Shown: positions 42,315 to 51,550 of the stretch, piece by piece
Layout of the letters: every line of letters begins with the position of its first letter
How positions within the stretch are numbered: the first letter of the stretch is position 1
Origin: an uncultured Actinomyces sp.
GTDB taxonomy: Bacteria; Actinomycetota; Actinomycetes; Actinomycetales; Actinomycetaceae
Length of the DNA: 64,000 bases
Direction: 5' to 3'
Assembly: GCA_900545825.1 (NCBI GenBank)
Contig: URAS01000005.1
Location: 93,446 to 157,445 of the forward strand
Translations under genes and position numbers: made by a program
The notes under the pieces: generated by a model
The model's input: the letters and a program-made list of their open reading frames with translations, nothing else
The model's database searches: none
What the model was told of the DNA's origin: nothing

Positions 42315-43664
42315 CTAGTTCATCCACTTGTCGGTGCGGATCCGCAGCCACAGGGTCAACCACCGCATGCCAAAGAGGACGATGCCGAACGCGAGCCAGA
42401 TCGCGATGACTCCGCCGACCCCGGGCGTGGCGACGTGGCCGACGACGAGGATGACGGGCGCGTAGACGGCCAGGGTGATGACCTGGGCGAGCGCGAGGTA
42501 GCGCGAGTCGGACGCGCCGATGAGGATGCCGTCGTACATGTAGACGACGCCGGCGAGAATCTGGCACGCGGCAACCGGCAGCAGGCCCCAGCGGGCCATG
42601 GTGACGACCTCGGGGGAGGACGTGAACAGGTAGGGGAGGACCGGCGACAACACGGCGATGACCAGGCCAAACACCAGCCCGGCGCACGCGCCCCAGCGGG
42701 TGAGCTGGTGGAGGAGGCCGCGGACCTCGTCTTTGCGTCCGAGGCCCAGCGCCTGCCCGACCAGCGCCTGCGCGGCGATCGCGAGGGCGTCCATGCCAAA
42801 GGCCGAAAGCGACCACAGCGACTTGAGGACCTGGTGCGTCGCCAGGGTCGCCGAGCCGAGCATCGCGGCCGCCGAGACGGTGAGGAGGAGGGCGACCTGC
42901 AGGCACAGCGTCCTCACGATGAGGGGAGCGCCGGTGACGCCCGCGGACGCCATGAGGCGCAGCGAGGGGGCGGGGGAGACGCCCTCGCGGCGACAGGCCC
43001 GCCCGACGATGACGGCCAGCGCAATCGCCATCCCTGTTTGGGCGATCGCCGTGCCGTAGCCCGCGCCGGCCACACCCAGGCCGACGGGGTAGATGAGGAC
43101 GAACGAGATCGGGACGTTCGCGATCGCGCCGACCGTCGAAATGGCGAGCGGCGTCTTCGTGTCCAACAGGCCGCGCATGATGCCGTTGCCGGCGAGGACA
43201 ACGAGCATCCCGACGATCCCGGGGCTGGACGCGCGGATGTAGGTCGCCGAGGACGCGACCGCCACGCCGGTTGTCCCGATCGCGCGGGTCAGCCAGTCGG
43301 CGCCGAGAAACATGCAGATCGCGAGCACAATTCCAAGGACGAGGGCGAGCCACAGACCCTGGACGCCAGTGCGTAGCGCCCGGCCGACCTCGCCGGCGCC
43401 GACGGCCCGCGCGGTCATCGCGGTGGTCGTGTAGGCGAGGAAAATGCACAGCCCGACGGCGAACGTGAGGATTGTCGAACCGGCGGCGAGGCCGGCCAGG
43501 GGACCGGTGCCGAGGTGGCCAACCATGGCGGAGTCGGAGAGGGTGAGGAGGGGCTCGGCGATGAGGGTGCCGAGCGCCGGGATGGCGATCGCGAGGATCG
43601 TCCGGTTGAGAGAAGTTTGAACTTGAGGGTGAAGGTCTGCGTCGTCCGCGGGCGTGTCGTCCAC
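42315..43664 (-). CDS. MATE family efflux protein (DinF-like)
   Basis: 449 residues with twelve membrane segments in two similar halves. LAIAIPALGTLIAEPLLTLSDSAMVG and GLLDTKTPLAISTVGAIAN are typical MATE/DinF sequence (cation-coupled export of drugs or metabolites; quoted in part). I use GTG 43664, which has GGAGG seven bases upstream; the longer frame to 43703 adds a leader lying on DnaA boxes. The substrate is unknown. Confidence 0.87.
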   Translation of the reverse strand: MDDTPADDADLHPQVQTSLNRTILAIAIPALGTLIAEPLLTLSDSAMVGHLGTGPLAGLAAGSTILTFAVGLCIFLAYTTTAMTARAVGAGEVGRALRTGVQGLWLALVLGIVLAICMFLGADWLTRAIGTTGVAVASSATYIRASSPGIVGMLVVLAGNGIMRGLLDTKTPLAISTVGAIANVPISFVLIYPVGLGVAGAGYGTAIAQTGMAIALAVIVGRACRREGVSPAPSLRLMASAGVTGAPLIVRTLCLQVALLLTVSAAAMLGSATLATHQVLKSLWSLSAFGMDALAIAAQALVGQALGLGRKDEVRGLLHQLTRWGACAGLVFGLVIAVLSPVLPYLFTSSPEVVTMARWGLLPVAACQILAGVVYMYDGILIGASDSRYLALAQVITLAVYAPVILVVGHVATPGVGGVIAIWLAFGIVLFGMRWLTLWLRIRTDKWMN

Positions 43665-43682
43665 CAATTGTCCTCCGAAATG

Positions 43683-43830
43683 TTTTCCACACTGTGTGTA
43701 CACAGGTGTGGATTAAATCCCCGTATACACGCCATTTTCTGTCACCGCCTCCTCACCTTAGGCGAGTTTTCCCCCATGCGTCCACAGCTGTCCACAGCGT
43801 TGTCCACATGTAATTCCCGAGTTATCCACA
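43683..43830. other. DnaA-box array upstream of dnaB
   Basis: TTTTCCACA 43683, TGTGGATTA 43707 (minus), then four TCCACA cores at 43781, 43791, 43803 and 43825. The last two are TTGTCCACA and TTATCCACA. Spacing of 10-12 bp puts the first three of those four on one helix face. The 345-nt gap between the MATE gene and dnaB contains no gene. Confidence 0.6.
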
Positions 43831-44009
43831 GGAGACTTTTCCCCGTGCTTGGCGTTTTCCGGCGGGCGCGCTAGTGTGAGCGGGCGCGAGTACTCAGGCG
43901 GGCGTCGGGTCACGCTTGCCCTCCCTCGCGCGGATGTGAAACGCGGCACGCCCTCGCGCATCGATCGGCGCAAATGCGGTGTGACCTGGTGAAAGAGGGG
44001 GATAGGGTC

Positions 44010-45347
44010 ATGGCGTCAGACGCACTCTACGATCGCATGCCGCCGCAGGATCTCGAGGCCGAAAAGTCGGTTTTGGGCGCGATGCTGCTGTCGAAAGAGG
44101 CGATTGCCGACGTCGCGGCCGAGATCAAGGGCGAAGATTACTACCAGCATTCGCACCAACTTATCCACAATGCGATCCTCGATGTGTACGGTCGCGGCGA
44201 GGGCGCCGACCCCGTGACCGTCGCTGACGCCCTCAAACGCTCGGGTGACCTCAAAACGATCGGCGGCGCGCAGTACCTTCACGCCCTCACGGTGGCGGTG
44301 CCGACGGCGGCGAACGCCGGCTACTACGCCCGCATCGTCAAGGAGCGCAGCCAGCTGCGGCGCCTGGTGTCCGCCGGCACCCGCATCGTCCAGCTGGGCT
44401 ACGCCGACGAGGGCGGCGACGTGGAAGAGATCATCAACGAGGCCCAGGCCCAGATTTTCAACGTGACAAAGGAGGACGAGCGCGGCGACTACGTAGCGAT
44501 CGGCGACGTCCTCGACCCGACGCTGGACGAGCTGCAGGAAATCCAGGAAAACGGCGGCAAGACCGGCCACGGCGTGCCGACCGGGTTTATCGACCTCGAC
44601 AACCTCACCCACGGTCTCCACGGCGGCCAGATGATTATCGTCGCCGCGCGTCCGGCGATGGGGAAGTCGACGTTCGCCGTCGACATTTGTCGCGCGGCGT
44701 CGGTCAAACACAAGATCACGTCGGTGATCTTTAGCCTGGAAATGGGGGTCGCTGAGCTGACGATGCGTATCCTCTCGGCCCAGTCGGGCGTGTATTTGGA
44801 GAAGATGCGTGCCGGCCGCATGGAGCAGCGCGACTGGACGCGCCTGACGAAGGCGATGACCGAGCTGCAGGACGCGCCGCTCTTCATCGACGAGTCGACG
44901 AACATCACGATGACCGAGATCCGCTCGAAGTGCCGCCGCCTCAAGCAGCGCAACGACCTCGGGCTCATCGTCATCGACTACCTCCAGCTCATGACGTCGG
45001 GCCGCCAGGTCGAGTCGCGTCAGCAGGAGGTCTCGGAGTTTTCGCGTGCGTTCAAGCTGCTGGCGAAGGAGCTGGACGTTCCCGTCATCGCGGTCGCCCA
45101 GCTCAACCGTGGCCCGGAGGCCCGTAACGATCACAAGCCGATGCTCTCTGACCTGCGTGAATCCGGGTCGCTCGAGCAGGACGCCGACGTCGTCTTCCTC
45201 CTCAACCGGCCCGAGGTCTACAACGCCGAGGATCGCCCCGGCGAGGCCGACGTCATCGTCGCCAAACACCGTAATGGCCGTACCGACAAGATCGTCCTCA
45301 GCTTCCAGGGGCAGATGGCGCGTTTCGTCGACATGGCGCGCGAATAG
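44010..45347 (+). CDS. dnaB: Replicative DNA helicase DnaB
   Basis: 445 residues. The N-domain opens MPPQDLEAEKSVLGAMLLS; the RecA-like domain has Walker A VAARPAMGKSTFAVD, VIFSLEMGVAEL, IDYLQLMTSG, and SREVQ-like SRQQEVSEFSRAFKLLAKEL. No intein is present. GAGGGGGATAGGG precedes ATG 44010; the in-frame ATG at 43974 has no site. Its location after rplI is the usual bacterial order. A perfect DnaA box lies in the coding sequence at 44161. Confidence 0.95.
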   Translation: MASDALYDRMPPQDLEAEKSVLGAMLLSKEAIADVAAEIKGEDYYQHSHQLIHNAILDVYGRGEGADPVTVADALKRSGDLKTIGGAQYLHALTVAVPTAANAGYYARIVKERSQLRRLVSAGTRIVQLGYADEGGDVEEIINEAQAQIFNVTKEDERGDYVAIGDVLDPTLDELQEIQENGGKTGHGVPTGFIDLDNLTHGLHGGQMIIVAARPAMGKSTFAVDICRAASVKHKITSVIFSLEMGVAELTMRILSAQSGVYLEKMRAGRMEQRDWTRLTKAMTELQDAPLFIDESTNITMTEIRSKCRRLKQRNDLGLIVIDYLQLMTSGRQVESRQQEVSEFSRAFKLLAKELDVPVIAVAQLNRGPEARNDHKPMLSDLRESGSLEQDADVVFLLNRPEVYNAEDRPGEADVIVAKHRNGRTDKIVLSFQGQMARFVDMARE

Positions 45348-45471
45348 CGAGGTCGGCGGGGCCCGGCGCGCCCATCCGTACCACCCGCTGTCGTCGCGAG
45401 GTGTTGGCCTGCCGCGGCGCCTACGATAGGGCGAGGAGCGCCGCGTCGGCGGTGCGGAAAGGATGGAGTTG

Positions 45472-46287
45472 ATGTCCACTGTCCCCAAGGCCTACGTCGT
45501 CGCCGGATCCGAGGCGACCGGCGGCGCCGGATTCCAGGTTGACCTGCGTGTTTTCCACCAGCTGGGAGTATTCGGCGTCGGCACGCTCTCGTGCATCGTG
45601 TCGTTCGACCCGAAGAACGGCTGGGGTCACCGCTTCCACCCGGTCGACCCGCAGATCATCGATGAGCAGATGGAGGCGGCCTTCGCCGACTGGGACGACC
45701 TCGAGGTCGGCAAGGTCGGCATGCTGGGCACGCCCGCGACGATCGAGACCGTCGCGGCGCGGCTGGCGACGAAGAAGTGGCGTCACCTGGTCGTCGACCC
45801 CGTCCTCATCTGCAAGGGGCAGGAGCCGGGCGCGGCTCTCGACACCGACAACGCGCTGCGCGAGCAGATCCTCCCGCTGGCCACGGTCGTCACGCCGAAC
45901 GTCTTCGAGGCCCAGGTCCTGTCGGGAATGGACGAGATCACGTCGATCGCCCAGCTGGGAGACGCGGCGAAGCGAATCGGCGACCTCGGGGTGCCGTACG
46001 TCCTCGCCAAGGGCGGCGTCGAGCTGGAGGGCGACGACGCGGTCGACGTCCTCTGGGACGGCCACGAGCTGATCGAGACCCGCCGGCCGAAGGTCGGCCC
46101 CGTCCGCGTGTCGGGCGCCGGATGCTCGGTGGCCGCGGCGATCACCGCCGAGCTGGCGAAGGGCGCCGAGGTCATCGACGCCGTCGAGGTCGCCCGCGAC
46201 CTCGTCACCCAGGGCATCGAGGCCCGCATCGCCGGCAACACGCCGTTCGACATCGCCTGGCAGGGCGCTTATGCGCCGACGCGCTGA
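45472..46287 (+). CDS. pdxK: Pyridoxal/pyridoxine kinase, ThiD-like PdxK
   Basis: 271 residues from ATG 45472 (274 from ATG 45463). It belongs to the ribokinase fold, ThiD subgroup: AGSEATGGAGFQVDL, SFDPKNGWGH, VVDPVLICKGQEPG, and the anion-hole motif SGAGCSVAAAITAELAKGAE. The CKG and DP(K/N)N(G/S)W pieces match the Bacillus-type PdxK better than hydroxymethylpyrimidine kinases, so vitamin B6 phosphorylation is preferred. It stands alone downstream of dnaB. Confidence 0.83.
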   Translation: MSTVPKAYVVAGSEATGGAGFQVDLRVFHQLGVFGVGTLSCIVSFDPKNGWGHRFHPVDPQIIDEQMEAAFADWDDLEVGKVGMLGTPATIETVAARLATKKWRHLVVDPVLICKGQEPGAALDTDNALREQILPLATVVTPNVFEAQVLSGMDEITSIAQLGDAAKRIGDLGVPYVLAKGGVELEGDDAVDVLWDGHELIETRRPKVGPVRVSGAGCSVAAAITAELAKGAEVIDAVEVARDLVTQGIEARIAGNTPFDIAWQGAYAPTR

Positions 46288-46307
46288 TTAAACGCTCGTC
46301 AGAATTC

Positions 46308-46378
46308 CGAAACGCTCACCTGAATTGTCATTTCTGGGCCCTGAAGGCCTGATTTCGACAAGTTAGGTGAGCGTTTCG
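46308..46378. repeat. Intergenic inverted repeat family 1, copy 2
   Basis: 71 bp, CGAAACGCTCACCTGAATTG ... CAAGTTAGGTGAGCGTTTCG, between convergent pdxK and the MFS gene. Extra half-units flank it (AAACGCTCG at 46290; GGTGAGCGTTTCG at 46386). Confidence 0.8.
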
Positions 46379-46420
46379 CTGTCGGGGTGAGCGTTTCGCG
46401 TATCTGGGTTGGTGACGGGG

Positions 46421-47731
46421 CTAGGCGTCCTTGCGGCCGGCCGTTTCGGGCGCCGTCCACGCGGCGATGGCCGCGGCGATCCAGCAGACGGCCGCGAAGG
46501 CCCAGCCGGCCCACCAGGCGCCGCCTGCGGCGTTGGTGAGCGCCGAGTAGATGACCGGCGAGAAACCGACGACGACCAGGCCAAACTGGGTCGACACCGA
46601 GACGCCGGTGAGGCGAACGTGGGCGGGGAACAGCTCGGGATAGAACGACGCCTGGACGACGTTGCCGGCCATGACGATGAGGTAGAAGGCCGTCATCGCC
46701 GCGCCGATGACGATGTACGAGCCGCTGGACAGCGACCAGAAGACCAGCGGCAGGCACGCGGCGAGGCCCAGGCACGAGGCGATGAACACGGGGCGGCGGC
46801 CGACCTTGTCGGACAGTGCGGCAAACAGCGGCTGGGTGAACATCGTCGTGAACCCGGCGAACGAAATACAGCCGAGGATCGCGGGTTTCGACAGACCCAT
46901 CTGGCCGGTCGCGTAACCGAGGATGAACACGTTAAACGTCACGCCGACAAGCATGTGGAGGCTGCAGAGGAACACCCTCAGCGTGTTGCCGGGGAAGTGG
47001 CGCAGCATGTCGATGACCGGCAGGCCGTGGTAGCCCTGAGCGCTGAGCGTGACCGGGGGTTCGGTGACGTGCCAGCGGACCCAGAACGCGAACGCAACGA
47101 TCGGGAGGGCGAGGAGGAACGGGATCCGCCAGCCGCCGGCCATGACGAAGTCGTTGTGTGCCATGAGCGGCGTCATGATCGCGGGGCCGAGGAACCAGCC
47201 GATCGTCACGCCCATCATCGTCCACGACGTGTAGAAGCCGCGGCGCTTCTTCGGGGCGTGCTCGGCGGACAGGGTGCCGGAGCCGGACTGTTCGATGCCG
47301 GCCGCGAGGCCCTGGAGGATGCGGCAGACGAGGAGGAGGATCGGGCCGACGATGCCGGCGGCCTCGTAGGTCGGCAGGAGGCCGATCGTGAACGTCGCGA
47401 TCCCCATGAGGGCCAGCGTGGTGAGCATGACCTTGCGGCGGCCCACGCGGTCGCCGAGCTGGCCGAAAACGAGGGCGCCGATCGGGCGTGCGATGTAGGC
47501 GACGCCGAACGAGGCGAGCGACGCCATCGTGGCGCCGGCGTGGCCCAGCGGGGAAAAGAAAAGCGGCCCAAACAACAGGGCCGCAGCAGGGGCGTAGAGC
47601 GCGAAGTCGTAGTACTCCGCGATCGCGCCAAAGAAGCCGGACGCGGCGGCCCAGCGGGCCTCTTTCGTCCGCGCCTCGGTAGACGACGGGGTGGAAGTGG
47701 GGGAGATGGGGTGATCTGTGAGAGCAGACAT
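46421..47731 (-). CDS. MFS transporter, metabolite:H+ symporter (MHS) type
   Basis: 436 residues with twelve membrane segments. MHS features are FGAIAEYYDFALYAPAAALLF at the first helix, FGQLGDRVGRRKVML (loop 2-3), and GLAAGIEQSGSG. Relatives carry shikimate, alpha-ketoglutarate, proline/betaine or citrate; the substrate here is not inferable. The start at ATG 47731 has TACAAT seven bases upstream. It is transcribed away from the ThrE gene. Confidence 0.85.
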   Translation of the reverse strand: MSALTDHPISPTSTPSSTEARTKEARWAAASGFFGAIAEYYDFALYAPAAALLFGPLFFSPLGHAGATMASLASFGVAYIARPIGALVFGQLGDRVGRRKVMLTTLALMGIATFTIGLLPTYEAAGIVGPILLLVCRILQGLAAGIEQSGSGTLSAEHAPKKRRGFYTSWTMMGVTIGWFLGPAIMTPLMAHNDFVMAGGWRIPFLLALPIVAFAFWVRWHVTEPPVTLSAQGYHGLPVIDMLRHFPGNTLRVFLCSLHMLVGVTFNVFILGYATGQMGLSKPAILGCISFAGFTTMFTQPLFAALSDKVGRRPVFIASCLGLAACLPLVFWSLSSGSYIVIGAAMTAFYLIVMAGNVVQASFYPELFPAHVRLTGVSVSTQFGLVVVGFSPVIYSALTNAAGGAWWAGWAFAAVCWIAAAIAAWTAPETAGRKDA

Positions 47732-47738
47732 GGCCCCC

Positions 47739-47744
47739 ATTGTA
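47739..47744 (-). promoter_or_regulatory. -10 box of the MFS gene (leaderless type)
   Basis: On the minus strand TACAAT, then GGGGGCC, then ATG. Confidence 0.5.
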
Positions 47745-47788
47745 GGCGACAGTAGCCAGGGGCCAACCCCGGGTGATACGCATGAGGC

Positions 47789-49192
47789 ATGCGCGAGATC
47801 ACCCAGGAAGAGGTCGACAAGGTCGACGTCGTCACACGCATCGGCAGACTCATGCTGGGGTCGGCGTGTTCGGCCTCCGAGGTCGTCTACACGACGCTGA
47901 AAGTCGCGCAAAAACTGGGCCTTCGCTATGTCAGCGTCGACCTCAGCTATTCCCACATCCAGGTGTCGTACCAGCCGCCGGACGCCGTGTCGCATTCGGT
48001 GGTGCGGACGATCTCGGGTCGCCAGTTCGACTATGGCCGCCAGACCCGCGTCAAGCAGTTGGCCGACGAGATCGTCGCCGGGCGGCGGGACCACGTCGAG
48101 GCCGCGCGCGACCTCGAGTGGATCCAAACCTATCCGGGCCCGTACCCCAAGACCGTCGTCCACATCTTTTCCGGAATGACCGCCGCGGCTGCCGCCCTCG
48201 TTTTCGGGGGTAATTTTCTGGTCTGCCTTCTGACCTTTATATCGGCGATTATCCTCGATTATATTTTTGCCTATTGCGAGCGGCATTTCGCGCTGCCGAT
48301 TTTCTTTTTGCAGATTATCGCCGGGGTCGTCGGCGAGGTCGCGGGAATCGTCACCCTGCTCATCGACCCGAACGCCAACGCCTCGGTGGTCGTCATCGCC
48401 GTCATCATGTTCATGCTGGCCGGGATGACGTCGACGGGCGCGGTCAATGACGCGATCACGGGCTGGCACCTCACCGGTGTTGGGCGGATCTCCGAGGCGC
48501 TCGTCAACACGTTGGGCCTGGTCATCGGCGTGCGGCTGGGGATCCTGCTGAGCCACCAGTTCGGCTTCGACATCACGATCTCGGAGCAGATTCGGCCGAT
48601 CGCCTTCGACGGGCAGGCATGGGAGTGGCTGGTCGGCTGCATCATGTTCGGGGTGTCGCTGGCCGTCTACGCTCAGACGCCAAAGCGCGCGCTGCCGTGG
48701 ATTTGCGTGGTGACGCCGGCGATTTACATCCTCTATATTCTCGCCAGCACCGTCGATATTCCCACCGCGTGGGCGACGGCTATTGGTGCGATCGCCGCGG
48801 GCCTTATCGGCACGGTTCTATCGAAAATGACGACGGTGACGTCCGACGCATTCGCCGTGTGCGCGATTTTGCCGCTGATGCCGGGCTCGATGATTTATCG
48901 GGCGCTGTGGGCGATGACCGACCACCCGGCACTGGCGATCAACTACGCGATGGCGGCGATCGGCACGGCCGTGGCGATCGCCGCGGGCCTCACCCTGGGG
49001 CAGTACTTCGGGGCGGCGCTCCTCAAGCGGGCCGACCGGACGTATGCGGCGATCCTCCCCGTGTTCCACAAGCCCTACGCCTCGCTGCGCGAGCGGCGCG
49101 AACGGGCGAGGCGCCGCCGGCAGCCCGCCCAGCCGCCCTCGAGCATGGATGTCCCCGAATGGCTGACCCCGAAACCGCGCGACGAGCAGTAG
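47789..49192 (+). CDS. Threonine/serine exporter family protein (ThrE)
   Basis: 467 residues. The N-terminal cytoplasmic ThrE domain (residues 10-120) is followed by about ten membrane segments. This combines the two halves (ThrE and ThrE_2) that other bacteria encode as separate subunits. Markers are LMLGSACSASEVVYTT and AGMTSTGAVNDAITGWHLTGVGRI. Corynebacterium ThrE exports threonine and serine. GATACGCA six bases before ATG 47789 hints at a leaderless start. It lies upstream of the AraC gene, with no shared operon evident. Confidence 0.87.
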   Translation: MREITQEEVDKVDVVTRIGRLMLGSACSASEVVYTTLKVAQKLGLRYVSVDLSYSHIQVSYQPPDAVSHSVVRTISGRQFDYGRQTRVKQLADEIVAGRRDHVEAARDLEWIQTYPGPYPKTVVHIFSGMTAAAAALVFGGNFLVCLLTFISAIILDYIFAYCERHFALPIFFLQIIAGVVGEVAGIVTLLIDPNANASVVVIAVIMFMLAGMTSTGAVNDAITGWHLTGVGRISEALVNTLGLVIGVRLGILLSHQFGFDITISEQIRPIAFDGQAWEWLVGCIMFGVSLAVYAQTPKRALPWICVVTPAIYILYILASTVDIPTAWATAIGAIAAGLIGTVLSKMTTVTSDAFAVCAILPLMPGSMIYRALWAMTDHPALAINYAMAAIGTAVAIAAGLTLGQYFGAALLKRADRTYAAILPVFHKPYASLRERRERARRRRQPAQPPSSMDVPEWLTPKPRDEQ

Positions 49193-49266
49193 GCGATTAT
49201 TTCGATACCGCCAATTGCGTAAATCGGTGGTGGTGTAACGCGGGGACGGATTTCGCCCGGGCGCGG

Positions 49267-49272
49267 TAGCGT
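49267..49272 (+). promoter_or_regulatory. -10 box deciding the AraC-gene start
   Basis: TAGCGT, then GACACTT, then ATG 49280. A GTG at 49271 lies within this box and is rejected. Confidence 0.5.
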
Positions 49273-49279
49273 GACACTT

Positions 49280-50350
49280 ATGGCGGCATCCGAGGAGTTT
49301 CACTACGTCCACGCGCCCGCGGGCGTCGAGGCGGCGCGGCAATACACGTACGAGATCGGGTCGTACCACTACAACTGGCACCGCGATAGCGAAATCCTCC
49401 TGGTCGTCGACGGCGCGATCGAGGTGTGCGTGTCCGGCGATACGCGGGTCATCGAGGTCGGCGATATCGCCCTCATTAATTCGAACGAGGGCCACGCGAC
49501 ATTATCCGTTGCGGACCGTTCGGCGGCGTGTTTGCTCCATATTTCCCCGCGGTATCTGGAGCGTTTTTGCCCCGAGGGCGTCGTCTTTTCGTGCGTCAGC
49601 GAAACGGACAATCGCGAGCGCGAACCTTTCGCGCGCCTGCGCGGCCTGCTGGCGCGGATGATGGTGACGTCGGCGCAGGTGGGAGCAGCCGAGGCGGCGG
49701 CGTGGGAGCGCGATCTGGCCGACGTCACGTCGATCCTTCTCGGGCATTTCCGCGCCCGACCGGAGGACGGCATGCGCCTGGGCGAGGGTCCCGAGGACGA
49801 TATGGTCCGCGCGGTGACTACCTATATCGACGCCCATTTTTCCGAGCGCCTCTCGCTGGCCGACCTCGCCCGGCAAGCGGGATATTCGCCGGCCTATTTA
49901 TCCGACGCGTTTAGCCGCAAACTGGGAATTACGACGTCGGACTATATGACCAGGGTGCGGCTGGCCCACGCCGTCGGGCTGCTGGGGCGCACGGACGAAA
50001 GGATCGCCAGCATCGCCTACGCGTCGGGATTCGCCGACGTTAAGTCGTTCGGCGTCGCGTTCCGCCAGACGTTTTCCAAGACGCCCAGCGAATACCGCCA
50101 CCAGCTGCGCGCCGCGGGCGAGTCGCTGGCCGAGGTCGACCGGGCGTTCCACACCCGCTACGTGCCGCGGACCGACCCGGTGATCGCGCCGCGCCTGGCC
50201 GCGTGGGCGGGTTCGCTGGGCGGCGTCGTCGATTCGCAGACCCGCGACAACGCCCTCGTCGCCGCGGAAATCCGCGGCCTAGCGGGCCACGTCGACGCCG
50301 TGGCGCAGCGGATGAGTGAGCTCGCGGGGCGCATCGACGGGCTCAGGTGA
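49280..50350 (+). CDS. AraC-family transcriptional regulator with N-terminal cupin
   Basis: 356 residues. The N-terminal cupin-like sensor (about 20-95, YHYNWHRDSEILLVVDGAIEV) is followed by the two helix-turn-helix motifs (about 185-285: SLADLARQAGYSPAYLSDAF and IASIAYASGFADVKSFGVAF). A C-terminal helical extension of about 70 residues follows. It precedes the tartrate dehydratase/transporter genes on the same strand by 165 bases. That gap has two inverted repeats, so this is the likely regulator of that operon. Confidence 0.88.
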   Translation: MAASEEFHYVHAPAGVEAARQYTYEIGSYHYNWHRDSEILLVVDGAIEVCVSGDTRVIEVGDIALINSNEGHATLSVADRSAACLLHISPRYLERFCPEGVVFSCVSETDNREREPFARLRGLLARMMVTSAQVGAAEAAAWERDLADVTSILLGHFRARPEDGMRLGEGPEDDMVRAVTTYIDAHFSERLSLADLARQAGYSPAYLSDAFSRKLGITTSDYMTRVRLAHAVGLLGRTDERIASIAYASGFADVKSFGVAFRQTFSKTPSEYRHQLRAAGESLAEVDRAFHTRYVPRTDPVIAPRLAAWAGSLGGVVDSQTRDNALVAAEIRGLAGHVDAVAQRMSELAGRIDGLR

Positions 50351-50365
50351 CGCTGCACAGGTGAC

Positions 50366-50443
50366 ATTTTTCGGCGCCCGCCGGGGGTGACGCCCTGGAC
50401 CGCCCTCCCCGGCCACATCCGTCGCCCGGGAAGTCCGAAAAAT
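50366..50443. promoter_or_regulatory. Outer inverted repeat upstream of ttdA
   Basis: ATTTTTCGG (50366-50374) and CCGAAAAAT (50435-50443) bracket a G/C-rich stretch. It could be a looped operator pair or the end of the AraC transcript. Confidence 0.35.
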
Positions 50444-50474
50444 GCGGGCAGATTGCGGCGTTGCTCCGGCGTGA

Positions 50475-50501
50475 AATCGACATATCCCACCGATGTCGAT
50501 T
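50475..50501. promoter_or_regulatory. Operator-like inverted repeat just before ttdA
   Basis: AATCGACAT, nine-base spacer ATCCCACCG, ATGTCGATT: perfect 9-bp arms with 18-bp centre-to-centre spacing, ending at the ribosome site (GAAAGGA) of ttdA. It is a candidate site for the AraC-type protein. Confidence 0.45.
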
Positions 50502-50515
50502 GAAAGGACACGCCG

Positions 50516-51550
50516 ATGACCGTGACTTCTCCCTTGGTGGCGTCGCACCCCGATATTCCGCTGACCGTCCAGCTTCCCAACCCCACGGTGCGCCGCGCCG
50601 ACGACGAGGACGTCGCCTCGCGCGCCACCGGTTCCGGGTCGCGGGAAAAGCACGTTTTCGACGGCGAAATCGAGAAATTGGTCGACGCCCTCGACAAATT
50701 CACTGTGATCGTTTCGCGGCGCCTGCCGGACGATGTGCGCGCCCGCCTCAAGGAATTGGCGGAAAACGAAAAGCAGCCGATGGCGCAGATGATCTATCAG
50801 ACGATGGAACGCAACCAGGCGCTGGCCGAGGAACTCAAGCGGCCGTCATGCCAGGACACCGGCCTCGTCCAGGTCTTCATCCGTTGCGGCACGGACTTCC
50901 CTTACATGCGCGACCTGCCCGACGCGATCCGCGAGGGCGTCCAGCGCGCCACTTGGGACGCGCCGCTGCGGCTCAACACCGTCGAGACGTTCGACGAATA
51001 CAACACCGGCCTCAACACGGGGACGAAGTCGCCGTGGACGTATTGGCAGACGATCCCCGACTGGGACGGCGTCGAAATGGACGTCTACCTGGCCGGCGGC
51101 GGCTGCTCGCTGCCGGGGCAGGGCAAGACCCTCATGCCGGGCGAGGGATACGAGGCGGCGATGGAGTTCGTCCTCGACGTCATGACGTCGTACGGCCTCA
51201 ACGCGTGTCCGCCGCTGCTGGTCGGCGTGGGTTTCGGGTCGTCGATCGACTCGGCGGCGTACCAGTCGAAGCTCGCCCTCATGCGGCCGGTCGGGACGCA
51301 TTCGGCGAACCCGCTGGTGGCCGAGTTGGAGGACAACCTTAAAGCCGCGATCGACCAGATCGGGCTGGGGCCGCAGGGCCTGGGCGGGTCGGCGTCGACG
51401 ATGGGTGTCGCCATCGAGAATTCCGCCCGCCACCCCTCGGTGCTGTCGGTGTGCGTCAACACCGGCTGCTGGTCGCACCGGCGCGGGACGATCCGCTTTG
51501 ACGCCGACCTCAACTACACGCTTCTCACCCACAAAGGAGTCACGCTGTGA
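50516..51550 (+). CDS. ttdA: L(+)-tartrate dehydratase alpha subunit (class I fumarase family)
   Basis: 344 residues. The Fe-S hydro-lyase alpha motifs are RPSCQDTGLVQVFIRCG, VYLAGGGCSLPGQGKTLMP, LNACPPLLVGVGFGSS, and VNTGCWSHRRG; the three cysteines would hold a 4Fe-4S cluster. The similarity to TtdA is closer than to fused fumarases. The first 45 residues are an extra non-conserved leader. It probably converts L-tartrate to oxaloacetate with TtdB; a fumarase role cannot be excluded. It overlaps ttdB by 4 bases. Confidence 0.82.
   Translation: MTVTSPLVASHPDIPLTVQLPNPTVRRADDEDVASRATGSGSREKHVFDGEIEKLVDALDKFTVIVSRRLPDDVRARLKELAENEKQPMAQMIYQTMERNQALAEELKRPSCQDTGLVQVFIRCGTDFPYMRDLPDAIREGVQRATWDAPLRLNTVETFDEYNTGLNTGTKSPWTYWQTIPDWDGVEMDVYLAGGGCSLPGQGKTLMPGEGYEAAMEFVLDVMTSYGLNACPPLLVGVGFGSSIDSAAYQSKLALMRPVGTHSANPLVAELEDNLKAAIDQIGLGPQGLGGSASTMGVAIENSARHPSVLSVCVNTGCWSHRRGTIRFDADLNYTLLTHKGVTL

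Noticed and set aside
42202..43692. Arg/Pro-rich frame overlapping the MATE gene
   Set aside because: Frame-shifted shadow; the MATE frame has membrane segments and a good ribosome site at GTG 43664.
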